A DNA stretch of 64,000 nt, taken from Henricia sp. BOLD:AAB3569 (Eukaryota > Echinodermata > Asteroidea > Spinulosida > Echinasteridae). Where the stretch lies: positions 62,001 to 126,000 of the forward strand of contig JBBELK010000033.1 in assembly GCA_037783545.1 (NCBI GenBank), given 5' to 3'. The position numbers were made by a program, and so were the translations under genes. Position 1 is the stretch's first letter; every line of letters begins with the position of its first letter. Of the stretch, positions 11,367-21,529 are shown piece by piece. Under the pieces are notes generated by a model, which saw only the letters and a list, made by a program, of their open reading frames with translations, was not told the origin of the DNA and made no database searches.

Positions 11367-11669
11367 CTATAATTCGCCTAAATAATTAGTTGACGAACGG
11401 CGCCCCATAACCCTACGGCTGCCCGTGGCATTAATTATAAAAAGGATACAAATTCCCAGAACACCCGCTCCGAGACACAGCGCAACGAAGACATTTCTCC
11501 GGATATATTTAGCTTTCGAAGTCACGTAGACAGTCTCCATGTGAGCCCTGGCCATTTGGGCCATGTACCTTTGATCTCTAGGGGAGATTTCGTCCCGTTT
11601 CAGGTCGACTCGCCTCATCGTTTCGGGCGGTTTACCGGAGTCTTGTCCGCTGCTGCTGTTCGTCGCCAT
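11367..11669 (-). CDS. COA3: COA3 (cytochrome c oxidase assembly factor 3), 3' end altered by transposon
   Basis: Starting at the ATG at 11669 (good context AAAATGG; an earlier in-frame ATG at 11690 is less likely) the ORF encodes 100 residues. DLKRDEISPRDQRYMAQMAR is followed by RRNVFVALCLGAGVLGICIL, a single membrane segment at about residues 58-80. This matches the COA3/CCDC56 layout: a short N-terminus, a charged helix, then one TM. COA3 sits in the mitochondrial inner membrane and stabilises newly made COX1 during complex IV assembly (family knowledge). The last codons from GSRRV onward enter the foldback element and end GRRSSTNYLGEL. Without the insert, the frame would read GSRRVAHK and stop. 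The usual family C-terminus (SQERFLDEL in human) is not found here. An unseen splice (for example at GTATCC in GGAATTTGTATCC) to a further exon is therefore possible. Confidence 0.75.
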   Translation of the reverse strand: MATNSSSGQDSGKPPETMRRVDLKRDEISPRDQRYMAQMARAHMETVYVTSKAKYIRRNVFVALCLGAGVLGICILFIINATGSRRVMGRRSSTNYLGEL

Positions 11670-11829
11670 TTTGCTCACATGTAATGACAAAAGTGCGCCA
11701 CCTTGTGGCGCAGGCAGTCTCTTGTGGGGCGTGGTTAAGTAGGAGGGGTGTCTGGGGACACGCGCTTTTGTGTAGTTTTAGAAAGATACATAAGATGAAA
11801 CGCAAATTGTATTTTGACAGAAATATCAA

Positions 11830-12660
11830 AGATGCTGAGAAATGTGACGTGTTTTTTTATTAGTCAGTAACATGTATGGACAACTCTTGTGGCAAGGCTG
11901 AATGTACCACGCTCCATAAGAGCCGCTGAGGCAGGGTGCGCCTCTCTGTCTGAAGGTTTTATCTTACTGTTATGTAACCCCTACGATTTTTTTTCTGAGA
12001 GCCCTTAGCCTAATTACACGATTCTACCAGAACTAAGAAATGTCGCATTTCATTCTTGTGATAATTACTTTGTTTAAACAGGTCTACTTAGACCTGGACG
12101 AAATCACCGTCTGAAGCGGAATACCGATTCCATTGTGATTGGTCCATCAGTGCCTTGTTATCCTCAATTTCAATGTATTCAACAAACTTCTGTCCTGATC
12201 AAGAACTTTCAACGGTCACAGGTTTCATCCATGGCTAGCTATGAACAGCGCCCTCAAATGTGGAGAAACTTTATAAAAGGGTTAACAAGGTTTTTTCTTT
12301 ATGAAATAAAAAACCAATTTGTTGGATTCCTGTATAAATTTTGTTCGTTTAGTGGACAACATACCAAGGGTCGAGCCTGTCAATCATACTTCTTTAAACC
12401 GTTTTCGCTGATTTGATTCGCCGAAATAAACCACGACTGATCTAGGAATGTTTACGCCCCACCCACATAAATTTCACTAACCAATCATTATGAAGGAAAG
12501 TTGGGATCACGTGGTCGTTGGGGCCTCCACGTGATCCACTGATTGCGCGCACTTAGTGGGTGGGACTTAGTGGGTGGGGCTTAGTGGGTCGGTCTACTTT
12601 GGAACAACCTCCTGAGGTTCTTTAAAGGAAGGAAATGTAATCATACGCGTCTATTTTATT
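11830..12660. other. Upstream of COA3: no gene seen
   Basis: AT-rich sequence with a GTGGGYGGGRCTTAGTGGG triplet repeat at about 12557-12590. The COA3 promoter should lie just upstream of 11690, but no TATA box stands out. Confidence 0.4.
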
Positions 12661-12664
12661 TTTA

Positions 12665-12900
12665 ACATATTTATTAAAGGTAGTATACTTGTTTGGTAAA
12701 CTATTAAAAACTGGTAATTGAAAGCATATATCGAGAGAACTACCTTGTAGAAATATCAGCCACATAGATGCAGTAATACTTCAGAAAACCTGAAAAATCA
12801 AAGTACGGTTTTTGTGCATGAATTAATGGCTCCAAAGATCGCCTATAAAATACAGGCGATGTTTGGAGATTCAAATAATTTTGTGAATTTTCTCATGAAT
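12665..12900 (+). repeat. Dispersed repeat, inverted partner at 63390-63720
   Basis: Blocks ATTAATGGCTCCAAAGATCG, TACGGTTTTTGTGCATGAAT and ACATAGATGCAGTAATACTT recur in reverse complement at 63.39-63.56 kb. A third, diverged partial copy follows at about 63790-63860 (ACATAGATGCATCAATGCTT). It contains a small palindrome around GGCGAT...ATCGCC. Probably a MITE; ends not resolved. Confidence 0.65.
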
Positions 12901-13045
12901 GGGCACTTCAAACGAAATAATTTCACAGGATTATTACTACCATTACCATCTTGCATGGTAACAAGTAAATTTTGTATTATGTGTGAACGCGGTCAAAAAA
13001 CACCAAAACAACTCTGTCCCTCTTTTACGATATGTAAAAAAGTTG

Positions 13046-13163
13046 TTTAAAAGTGTTAAACAACCGGGATTGTTCATGTGCCCTGCTCAAACAACTGTTT
13101 AAATATTTACAAGTTGTTTAAGCAGGGCACATGAACAACCCCGTTTTAAACAACACTTTTTTT
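13046..13163. repeat. Imperfect hairpin
   Basis: AAAAGTGTTAAACAACCGGG then TGTTCATGTGCCCTGCT is mirrored by AGCAGGGCACATGAACA then CCGTTTTAAACAACACTTTT, around a short AT-rich centre. Likely a small MITE or the end of one. Confidence 0.75.
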
Positions 13164-13412
13164 GTTAACAGTATACTGAGTTCAGTTTTGTTTCGTTCTG
13201 TCCACGTTAATTCAACCCGTTTTGTTTCGTTTTTCTATAAACTGTGGTTTATGATAACATTTAAAGCAATTGTTTTTAAGCATTCGCGATATTTTATCGT
13301 TATGCGTGAAAACAGTATAAAGATAAAAAACAGTATAAAGATAAAATCATAAAACTATATATACAGTACCTGTATACAGCATATTGTACACATCATTTCA
13401 GACGTTATCACA

Positions 13413-13970
13413 ATTCCAAATTGTTTGCAAAATCCATTTACATCAACCGGCATTACTTATCGTCCACGGTATATCTTGAACATGTTTTATGGCTCTGTTA
13501 TCGAAAGTGTCTGGAGGTATCGTTTGATTTGCTGGGGCGGCAATGTCGATAAAAGTGGTGTAAATCGCATTAATCGTATCGTTCGGGAGGTTAGGCGAAT
13601 TGTTGGTTTGTCGCAGCCCATGGTTGAGACGGTGTATGGTGACTTGCTGGCAGGGAAGCTGGAGGTGGTATTGGATGACACGAGTCATCCTCTCCATCTC
13701 CAGCTGACTGGCCAGATGAACCGGTCTGGGCGAATGAGGTTGCCGTACGCTGCTACAAATCGACATCCATCCTCTTTTATTCCACGTGCAATCAGATTAT
13801 TTAACAGCAGTTTCCAACGGTAAATTGATTAATGTGTTTAACCATGTATTTTACGTTTTTAGAGTGATTTTGACTGTGTAGTATGTGTATTTGGTGTTTT
13901 AATGTTAAATAGGCGAGCAAAGAGTTTCCCATTTTTGGGATGTAATAAAGTTTAAAATCAAATCAAAAAT
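13413..13970 (+). mobile_element. LINE 3' fragment (reverse transcriptase C-terminal region)
   Basis: An open frame from about 13413 to 13822 contains YGSVIESVWRYRLICWGGN, then INRIVREVRRIVG, and ends RLPYAATNRHPSSFIPRAI before a short tail. This is the pattern of the C-terminal part of non-LTR retrotransposon ORF2 proteins (FYRSFIESVLTFCLVCWYGN-like, then ...HPLH...GRRLRLP...R...SFVPRAI...LN). The catalytic RT core (FADD) and endonuclease are absent, so this is a 5'-truncated copy. It ends in ATGTAATAAAGTTTAAAATC with a short A-rich tail near 13970. Confidence 0.85.
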
Positions 13971-14248
13971 ATACTACAGTGGATTTTAGGTGAGAAATCG
14001 AGCTCAAGCTTAGGCCTATGCGAAATCGTGGCACAAAACTTTGAATCCGCACTTTGTAAGGCAATCCTTACATTTGTATAACCATCAAACCGAGACTATA
14101 GGAATGCAGCTAAGTTGGTCGTCAATATGACATTTGCATCACTTGTGTCATCCATTTAAACAATTCTCCACGGCAGCAAAGTCATTTTTCTTTTACGTGT
14201 CTGATGGAAAAAGTACAGTTTTATTTCTGTGTAATTCAAGATGTTGTT

Positions 14249-15148
14249 TTAAGGTCTCAGACGCAACTCGTACAACTTTTTGTAGTAGGGTTCACTGTAC
14301 TCGCAACACTCCAGCACATCCTTAGGGAGGTTGCCTTCCAGATCCGCCAAACTCCCACCGTTTGACACGAAACATTCGCTCTTCAGGGCTCGTTCATACG
14401 TCCCCATGACGGAATTCAAGGCCCTGAAACTGGCTGCACAGTGCCAAGATGGACTGATGTCCTGGCTGGCCTTCCATGATAACATGTTCTCGGTGAACGG
14501 CAGGTCCACGGCCTGGCAGTATTTCCTCATGATGCTACCAGGGTATCGGCACAAATCGTCCCCGTCTATGATGACCGGTTTCTGGCGGTAGTTGCTACAG
14601 ATGTGATTGTAGAGATCGTAAGCTTCCTTGAAGGCGTAACCCTTAGGCAGGCCAAACTTAACAGACACTTCTTCCTTGTACTCGGGGTATTGGTTCACCA
14701 CTTTGTGGTAAGACATGAAAACTTTGGCTGGTTTACGGATGAGGAACGTGTGTCTGAATCCGTCTGGTATACCATCATAACGACCATCCACTGCGAACGC
14801 CATGTCCTTACAGAAGATGACTTCAGTCCCCGTGTAGTCGGCTTCGAGCTGCTTCCGCACCCAGCTGTAGGTATACGCGTTCTCTTCTGGGATGGGAGGG
14901 CCTGGCGGGGCTCGCCGCTCCGGACCGAAGTTGTAGGCCACGGTGAACGGTTCGTGAAAGATCTCTGCATTGCACGAGAGGTTGGAGATGCATTTAAGAA
15001 AGGCGGTGGAGATGGAACGCGGGACACACCATAACATGACGCGGACGGGAGGGCGGAAGGATCCGTTAGTTTCAGGCACGTGTTGGTCGTATTGGGCTGG
15101 ATGGAGCTGTGTGATAACTCCCGGAGTTTCCATCTTGGAGAACGTCTT
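14249..15148 (-). CDS. P-loop sulfotransferase-like protein ('branched-chain-amino-acid aminotransferase-like' family)
   Basis: A single open frame from ATG 15133 to TAA 14249 encodes 294 residues. Residues 36-43 (CVPRSIST) match the 5'-phosphosulfate loop of PAPS-dependent sulfotransferases. HEPF follows at 60-63. A second motif LIRKPAKVFMSYHK (131-144) fits the 3'-phosphate-binding block with its serine. Database entries of this type are often called 'BCAT-like', but I see no PLP-aminotransferase motif, so the name is misleading. The expected role is transfer of sulfate or a related group to a small molecule; the substrate is unknown. No signal peptide is evident, so it is probably cytosolic. 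The exon starts at 15148 behind an acceptor (TTTTTTGTTTAG), so at least one 5' exon, probably non-coding, lies upstream. Length suits a complete protein. Confidence 0.85.
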   Translation of the reverse strand, partial: KTFSKMETPGVITQLHPAQYDQHVPETNGSFRPPVRVMLWCVPRSISTAFLKCISNLSCNAEIFHEPFTVAYNFGPERRAPPGPPIPEENAYTYSWVRKQLEADYTGTEVIFCKDMAFAVDGRYDGIPDGFRHTFLIRKPAKVFMSYHKVVNQYPEYKEEVSVKFGLPKGYAFKEAYDLYNHICSNYRQKPVIIDGDDLCRYPGSIMRKYCQAVDLPFTENMLSWKASQDISPSWHCAASFRALNSVMGTYERALKSECFVSNGGSLADLEGNLPKDVLECCEYSEPYYKKLYELRLRP

Positions 15149-15149
15149 C

Positions 15150-16928
15150 TAAACAAAAAAGAAAACCCAACAAAATAATAAACATACAGTAAGACGATTT
15201 CCGTGCATACGGTTGCGTAAATGACTTCACAGAAACAAAATCTAAAGCGTTAAAACAAAAACAAAAAACCAGAAGAGAAATTTCTGCAGCATTCAAGTAA
15301 AAACGTTGAGAAAGCAACCATTTCCTCTCAGAGCCACACTTCTCCAAAAGAGATCATTCTGACACGTGATGCCCCGCCAGTATTCATTACTCTCCCCACG
15401 TGCACCATGCAAAATCTCAAAACTTACCTGAAATCATTGAATTACATCACCAAAACAATTGTTGTTAATTTTATGGCATTCTCGCCAACCATGAGACCCT
15501 TTAATCCATACCAAAGGGCATTAACTTTAATTGTACTTTTTTATCAACTTGAGATGACAAAGGAGGAGATTCGGTTTCAGAAGTGGGAGGAAACCCCCCA
15601 GGGAAATCTCCTGGGCGGAAACCCACGCGACTGAGTATAGGGACTGCAAACCCATGATCCACCTTATACGGCCTGGAATCGAACCTGGGGCGACAATAAA
15701 GACAATTTCTGAGAGTCGGGATTCGTTAATATCGTTCAAAGCACCTTACATAATGCTGATTTGACAGTGCTCATTTGACACACGACTACATGTACTTTTC
15801 AAACGAATCAGGGACGGCGGGCTACATTATTTCATATTTCGCGACATGCGATCTTGAGACGAGTGGAAGATGGTTGAAAGCCGGCCTCTGCAGCGTGCGA
15901 GGTTTGCTACGAATTTCCCACTATTAGGTATAAGACTTATTGAGATTACCTGAGGCCGTCTGTAGAGTTTATACACAGTCCCAGGTATAATTCTCAAAAA
16001 ATTGCCTAATCGTAGGAAATGTGCATATTAGCAAAAATCGCACGGTGTGAGGCCGATTACTTACTATATAGAGGATCCGTCTTGGCGCGGAATAGATGCA
16101 ATGGAGCTAACGTGGTCCCCGGCTTTGAATTCACGACTATATAAAAAATTCTCCCCTAGCGACCGAATTTATAGTCAGCCAATGTCTCGGGGACGAAATC
16201 TTGTACGTGGGTCATTAGCCTTGATTTGTGGAATTACGGGAAATTCATACAGGGTGCGTCGTAAGTCCATCCACCCCCCAAATAGCTAGTGGGTGCATGG
16301 TTCTAGCTCTGTGATTGGCAGCCGATATACGTCAACATACCGAATAGTATTAGTACACAACCTTGTCATTGTTTGCTAACAAAGGTACTTGGCCGGGCAT
16401 TTGTGGGAACTGTAAACTACTTCTTTCGTGGTGTACTTTTGCAGGTATCCATATTTTATGGACAGAGGTTGAGCAGTCACGTGATCGTACCTTGATTCTA
16501 GACGGCTAACACACGTGGATATCAAGAGAAACAACATTAACAGTGGGATTGTTTGATGCCGTCCAGTGACGTCATTTGCATTAACCGGATATGGACTTTG
16601 ATAAACGATTTCAGTGTAAACGACCTAACTTGAAAATTGACAATGCACGGCTGAATTGGGAACATCGGGAAAAATTAGTCATTGCAATGCAATGACGATC
16701 GTCTAGGTCAAAGTTTGTTTAACACAGCTGAAAAATATGATGTGGGCGCGCGTATGCGCCGAAAAAAACATTTTCCCAAAATTCTACGAGTTGACAAAAA
16801 CCTCACTCGAAGTGTAATGATAGCCATGGTATCAAACACCATTTATTAATCTATTCTTGCTAGGGTCCATTAGGGTACTTTGTGTAAGAAATAAACAGCA
16901 GATTGAGCATAAGTGAGAGCGCACGTAT
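15150..16928. other. No gene seen
   Basis: Intron or 5' flank of the sulfotransferase-like gene. Scattered short ORFs lack family motifs. A GGAAACCCACGCGACTGAG-type fragment at 15600-15680 with CCTGGAATCGAACCTGGGGC resembles a tRNA-derived B box in reverse. Confidence 0.4.
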
Positions 16929-16929
16929 A

Positions 16930-17305
16930 TGGCAAGCCAAAAGGCTCATAACGTATTGCGGCAACGCGTTGCGAAAATATCACAACGCGTTGCGAAAATA
17001 TCACAACGGGTTGTGCTATCATCCAATCAGAACACTATTTCTGCAACGTGTTGCTAAAAATAGACTCGCGACGTGTTGTGAGGTGTCCAAAAACGCGTTG
17101 CGAACATCTCACAACGCGTTGCCAGATATCCACAACGCGTTGTGAGATGTTCGCAACGCGTTGTTGGACACCTCACAACACGTCGCGAGTCTATTTTTAG
17201 CAACACGTTGCAGAAATACAGTATTCTGATTGGATGATAGCACAACCCGTTGTGATATTTTCGCAACGCGTTGCCGCAATACGTTATGACCCTTTTGGCT
17301 TGCCA
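16930..17305. mobile_element. 376-bp near-perfect palindrome (MITE) built from CAACGCGTTG motifs
   Basis: The left end TGGCAAGCCAAAAGG and right end CCTTTTGGCTTGCCA are inverted, and the symmetry continues inward to a centre near 17117. A TA dinucleotide flanks each end, as for Tc1/mariner-type insertions. The arms hold about ten CAACGCGTTG-like blocks (each a small palindrome with an MluI site) separated by GCGAAAATATCA or TCTCA spacers. No coding potential. Confidence 0.85.
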
Positions 17306-17469
17306 TACACGTACGTGTTCACTTCTTCACGGCATTTACTTAAAACCAACCACATAGAGCTGTTCCAGGGATTCGCAAAACGTTTAGTCTATACAAATCG
17401 CGGTACAATGGTCTAGTACCTCAAAGTTATACATTTCATCTGTGCAAGCGGTAGCATGGCGGCATGATG

Positions 17470-17570
17470 ATTTTAATGAGTTAGCAATATAGCACCTTGA
17501 GCACCCTGCAGGGTGGATATGTGCGCTTTACAAATCTCATTATTATTATTATTATAGAAAACCTACAAAG
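17470..17570 (+). repeat. SINE tail with (ATT)n
   Basis: The sequence GATATGTGCGCTTTACAAAT followed by (ATT)n resembles the tails at 46.74 kb and 59.76 kb (ATGTGCGCTATACAARAAT). Only the tail can be made out here. Confidence 0.6.
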
Positions 17571-17649
17571 GATCCCAGCTTTAAGTATTTGCAGGCAGAT
17601 CATTTTCCGGGTCATTGGATCGGAATCACTGCGGAAACACTTTCGTCTC

Positions 17650-17865
17650 TCACTCCGAAAATGTCTTTAACGCATGCCAGGCCCTCTCAAGGCCGCATCC
17701 AAAGTGTCTGGCTGCGGCTTTGAAATCACCAACTGTCTTGCCGTTGAAATCCGGTCCAGCCCTAGACAAAATGTTTCGAGGTATACGCTCCCGGTCAATG
17801 ACCCCAATCGGGCCATGGTCCTTGGGTACGATGGAGTATGCGGAGTCCAACCTGGGCTACTAGCT
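17650..17865 (-). other. Coding-like open frame, unrecognised
   Basis: A minus-strand frame without an ATG reads SIVPKDHGPIGVIDRER, then SRAGPDFNGKTVGDFKAAAR, and ends in LKTFSE plus stop. The composition is protein-like and an AG lies at its upstream edge (AAAGCTAG). It could be a terminal exon or a transposon remnant. I cannot name a family. Confidence 0.3.
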
Positions 17866-17909
17866 TTACAAGAAATTGCGCGAAGCCACCATCCTAGTAC
17901 AGGCTGATT

Positions 17910-19399
17910 CCATAGCTGTATTGCACGGAATGCGGACCCATATGGACCGTCACGGTGAATGTGCGGTGCCCAGACGTGTCTAGTTTACTTTGATGCGCAA
18001 AAAGTTACTTTTCATACTTTCCTGACTAGTCTAGACGGCCGTACGGCCATTGGTGATCAGGGTAATACATGTAATGTTAACTATAAATTTCACGCAAATA
18101 CTCACCGAGGGATATTAATTTCCAGTGCTTGAAGGAGCAGCTGATCTTCGATGTAAAACAGGAAGCTGCTTCCAGAAGCCCTTCGTCGAGGATGAAAACT
18201 GTCAGGAAACGTCGCGACTCGCAATGTTGTCCACTGTTTTCATACAATGTTCCGCGAACAGACGGCATGCGTCCACATTTTAATGGCAGCATGCAAAAGT
18301 CGCGCGCGCGTGACACACGTGGTTCACGCACAGATTACGTACGGTCGTCTACTAGTCTGGACACTTTGTATCTTTCAGCCCAACCATTTGCACACTTATC
18401 GTGATTCGCGTAGCCCAGGTACTCGACCATTATGGTACAGTACTGTCAAAAGTTTGTCGCGTAATATTTTATATATATCGACCTTGGCGGTCCCTGGGTC
18501 ATAATCCCTAAAAATAATCACTTATTCATAGGGGGCCTACTTCACATTTTTATTGTGGGAAAATTGCCAGTTTTATCACAGAAGGAGATGCATTTAGTCA
18601 TGAATTGCAGTCACCCGAGAAGCTAGGGTTATGTGTTATGTAAATGCCCCCGCGAAGAAGGATATGAGGGGGCGGGGTGAGGTGGGGGCAGGGTGAGGTG
18701 GGGTGGGAGTACCGGGTGCGCATTTAGTTGGAGACTGGAGAGAGGCCAGACAGGGCCAGGGCGGAGCGCGCGTCGTGCCAAATCTCTCAGCGCTAACGCA
18801 GTCCCCGACCTACTTTCGTTGCCTATCGTTTTGTCAATTTTGAATATTTTTCTACTACGACAAACACTATCCCGGTTGGCTGAAAATAGGGGTAAGCCTA
18901 CATTAACTGCATCTGTGATGTGATTGGTCAAGTAAAACTGGAAGTGAATTATATAGACGAATCCCAAATTAACCAATTTGCGACCGGTCTGCGCACTTCC
19001 GTTGCTTAACACGAAGAGCCTCTTTATTAAACCCAGAAGTGAACTAATGTACACACGTGAATGCACAATCAGTCCCACATGCAACGCAGAACAGCACACG
19101 TACACACTCGGTCTCTGTACAATACTGTACTTGTAGCGCATGCGTACTGCCGACTTGACACGAAGAGCCTCGATTTCAATGCGGAAGTGTGCAGAACGGG
19201 CTAATGTGAATTTCGTCCATTACACGGCTATAGAATGACACACGAAAGCAAGTGAACGTGTAAAGCATGTAGTTTGTCGTCCAAGCATAGGACTAAAACA
19301 ATTTAAAAGTATAAATTGAAATAAGGGAGTCCTAGACTGGTTCCCGTCCACATATTCCACACAGGAGAATATAAGGACAGGTAAAGAACGCTTCATCTT
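17910..19399. other. No gene seen
   Basis: Mixed-composition sequence with a GC-rich patch at 18660-18790 (GGGGTGAGGTGGGG repeats). Short ORFs on both strands show no motif I recognise. Confidence 0.4.
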
Positions 19400-19540
19400 G
19401 GCTGCGTTCCAAACACGCGAACATTGCAAACGTTTGCATCGTTCGCCAACAACTGGTACCCGACTTTTCATAGACTAGTGCACAAAAGCACTGTAACCAG
19501 TGGCGAACGTTGGCAACGTTCGCGTGTTTGGAACGCAGCC
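19400..19540. mobile_element. MITE, family 'GCTGCGTTC-AACGTT' copy 2
   Basis: GGCTGCGTTCCAAACACGCG at the left end mirrors CGCGTGTTTGGAACGCAGCC at the right. The body matches the 3748-3889 copy, including TCGCCAACAACTGGTACCCG. Confidence 0.85.
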
Positions 19541-19926
19541 CTGGATCTGTAATTGGTCGTCATTGCGCGCACGTACGTGCGCATTGTGTTTTTTTATATT
19601 TAAAAATTTGCCAAGCACCGTGCTTTAGGCAACGTACTTTATTTACATAATTGAATATGTTCGACACGCACGGCCAAGTTACAAATGTCACTGCAAAATC
19701 TGCGCACTTAATAAAAAAAAAATAATAATAATAATAATAACCACGTGACGGGCAGAATTCTGCCCGTCATGGCTGCCCTTTACCGATCCCTATATTTTCG
19801 CTAAAGGGAGTCCTATATCGCGATTTATTACAATAAAAGCTATTTTACAACTGCAAAAAGTGACGTTCAGTCAAGAGACTGCCGATTGATTTTGGACGGC
19901 AAATACTCGAATGAGACCATACATTG

Positions 19927-20795
19927 TAGGGTTAGGCCTGCCATGGGCATAATGGCATAGGGTTAAGCCTGCCATGGGCATAATGGCATAGGGTTAAGCC
20001 TGCCATGGGCATAATGGCATAGGGTTAAGCCTGCCATGGGCATAATGGCATAGGGTTAAGCCTGCCATGGGCATAATGGCATAGGGTTAAGCCTGCCATG
20101 GGCATAATGGCATAGGGTTAAGCCTGCCATGGGCATAATGGCATAGGGTTAAGCCTGCCATGGGCATAATGGCATAGGGTTAAGCCTGCCATGGGCATAA
20201 TGGCATAGGGTTAAGCCTGCCATGGGCATAATGGCATAGGGTTAGGCCTGCCATGGGCATAATGGCATAGGGTTAAGCCTGCCATGGGCATAATGGCATA
20301 GGGTTAAGCCTGCCATGGGCATAATGGCATAGGGTTAGGCCTGCCATGGGCATAATGGCATAGGGTTAAGCCTGCCATGGGCATAATGGCATAGGGTTAA
20401 GCCTGCCATGGGCATAATGGCATAGGGTTAAGCCTGCCATGGGCATAATGGCATAGGGTTAAGCCTGCCATGGGCATAATGGCATAGGGTTAAGCCTGCC
20501 ACGGGCATAATGGCATAGGGTTAAGCCTGCCATGGGCATAATGGCATAGGGTTAAGCCTGCCACGGGCATAATGGCATAGGGTTAAGCCTGCCATGGGCA
20601 TAATGGCATAGGGTTAAGCCTGCCATGGGCATAATGGCATAGGGTTAAGCCTGCCATGGGCATAATGGCATAGGGTTAAGCCTGCCATGGGCATAATGGC
20701 ATAGGGTTAAGCCTGCCATGGGCATAATGGCATAGGGTTAAGCCTGCCATGGGCATAATGGCATAGGGTTAAGCCTGCCATGGGCATAATGGCAT
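19927..20795 (+). repeat. Minisatellite, 31-bp unit, about 28 copies
   Basis: The unit is TAGGGTTAAGCCTGCC followed by ATGGGCATAATGGCA. Units are almost identical; the only variants I see are AAGCC to AGGCC (several units) and CCATGGG to CCACGGG (two units). TGCCAT and ATGGCA within the unit form a 6-bp stem with a GGGCATA loop. The near-identity implies recent expansion or homogenisation. Confidence 0.95.
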
Positions 20796-20859
20796 GGTAT
20801 ATGTAAATTCCGCCAGTTGTCTCGCTGTTACCTTTCAATTTCTGCAGGTGAAACTAGTC

Positions 20860-21400
20860 AACTTTTTGCTGGGTTAATAATGTAATTGGATGTTGTGACA
20901 TGAATGTTGGCATACTGTGGTTTGATGCGATTAGAACGGTAATGTTTATAGACACGGCGAGGGTCGGGCGGGACTCGGAGGATAACCCTTGCGGGAGGCA
21001 GTGATAGACGGTCATCGGGTAGGCTGGGAATTTGGCGGCCGGAGTTACCGGACCAAGGTTCATTAAACCCAATGGTTCATTAAACCATCTCCCATTGTCC
21101 CGATCAGTAGACCGTGAATTACGGCCCTGGTACGTCCAGATTGCGGACACGCCACATCGTATTTGATTCATCGAGGAAAGTAGGAAAAACCAATAAAGCT
21201 GTCAATTCAAACATCGGATTCACCTTTGGCGTAACTGTATCACCTTGAGTCGCCTTCAATGCCATCGGTGTCTGAATGACTTTGGTCTTCGATTTGAAAG
21301 ATGTATGATCCGATTTCACCTTGAAAAGGAACATTAATAAAACCATACCATTCAAATGAAATGTCGAACAAAAACTACCAAAAAGTTTCATAAATGGTAT
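20860..21400 (-). other. Coding-like open frames, unrecognised
   Basis: Two overlapping minus-strand frames look protein-like: 21119-21400 with KVIQTPMALKATQGDTVTPK and FELTALLVFPTFLDES, and 20854-21171 with NLGPVTPAAKFPAYPMTVYH. A frame change near 21120-21170 would join them. No family recognised. They may be decayed exons or a transposon remnant. Confidence 0.3.
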
Positions 21401-21529
21401 AGGTTTTGTTCCATAATTTCCTGTTCGAGGATACCTTTCTCTGATGCGACGTTTGAAAATACATTTTTTATTACAATTTATTTTCAAGGTCACTCTTTGA
21501 ACACAGACAAGATATACCACGCAGAGTTC

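Larger units (their letters stand above)
7472..11408. mobile_element. Foldback transposon, 3,937 bp, two 1,723-bp inverted arms
   Basis: The left arm (7472-9194) starts ATGGGGCGCCGTTCGTCA and the right arm (9686-11408) ends with its reverse complement. Checkpoints along both arms are symmetric about position 9440, so the arms have equal length. By eye they differ by only a few substitutions (for example CAGTGCGCAATTAC against CAGTGTGCAATTAC). The flanks AACCCTAT and AACCCTAC look like an 8-bp target duplication with one mismatch, hAT-like, but a 7- or 9-bp duplication is not excluded. No transposase ORF is seen. The arms hold tandem subrepeats built on ATGGTTTATAAATAATGAAA. The element is inserted at the 3' end of the COA3 coding region. 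Confidence 0.88.

Noticed and set aside
19927-20795. CRISPR array
   Set aside because: No distinct spacers: the whole 31-bp unit is repeated. The genome is eukaryotic.
19927-20795. True telomere or subtelomere
   Set aside because: TAGGGTTA occurs once per 31-bp unit, and genes lie on both sides; not a telomeric tract.
20854-21171. Calling a named extracellular protein
   Set aside because: The frames look protein-like but I could not tie them to a family, so they are listed only as coding-like.
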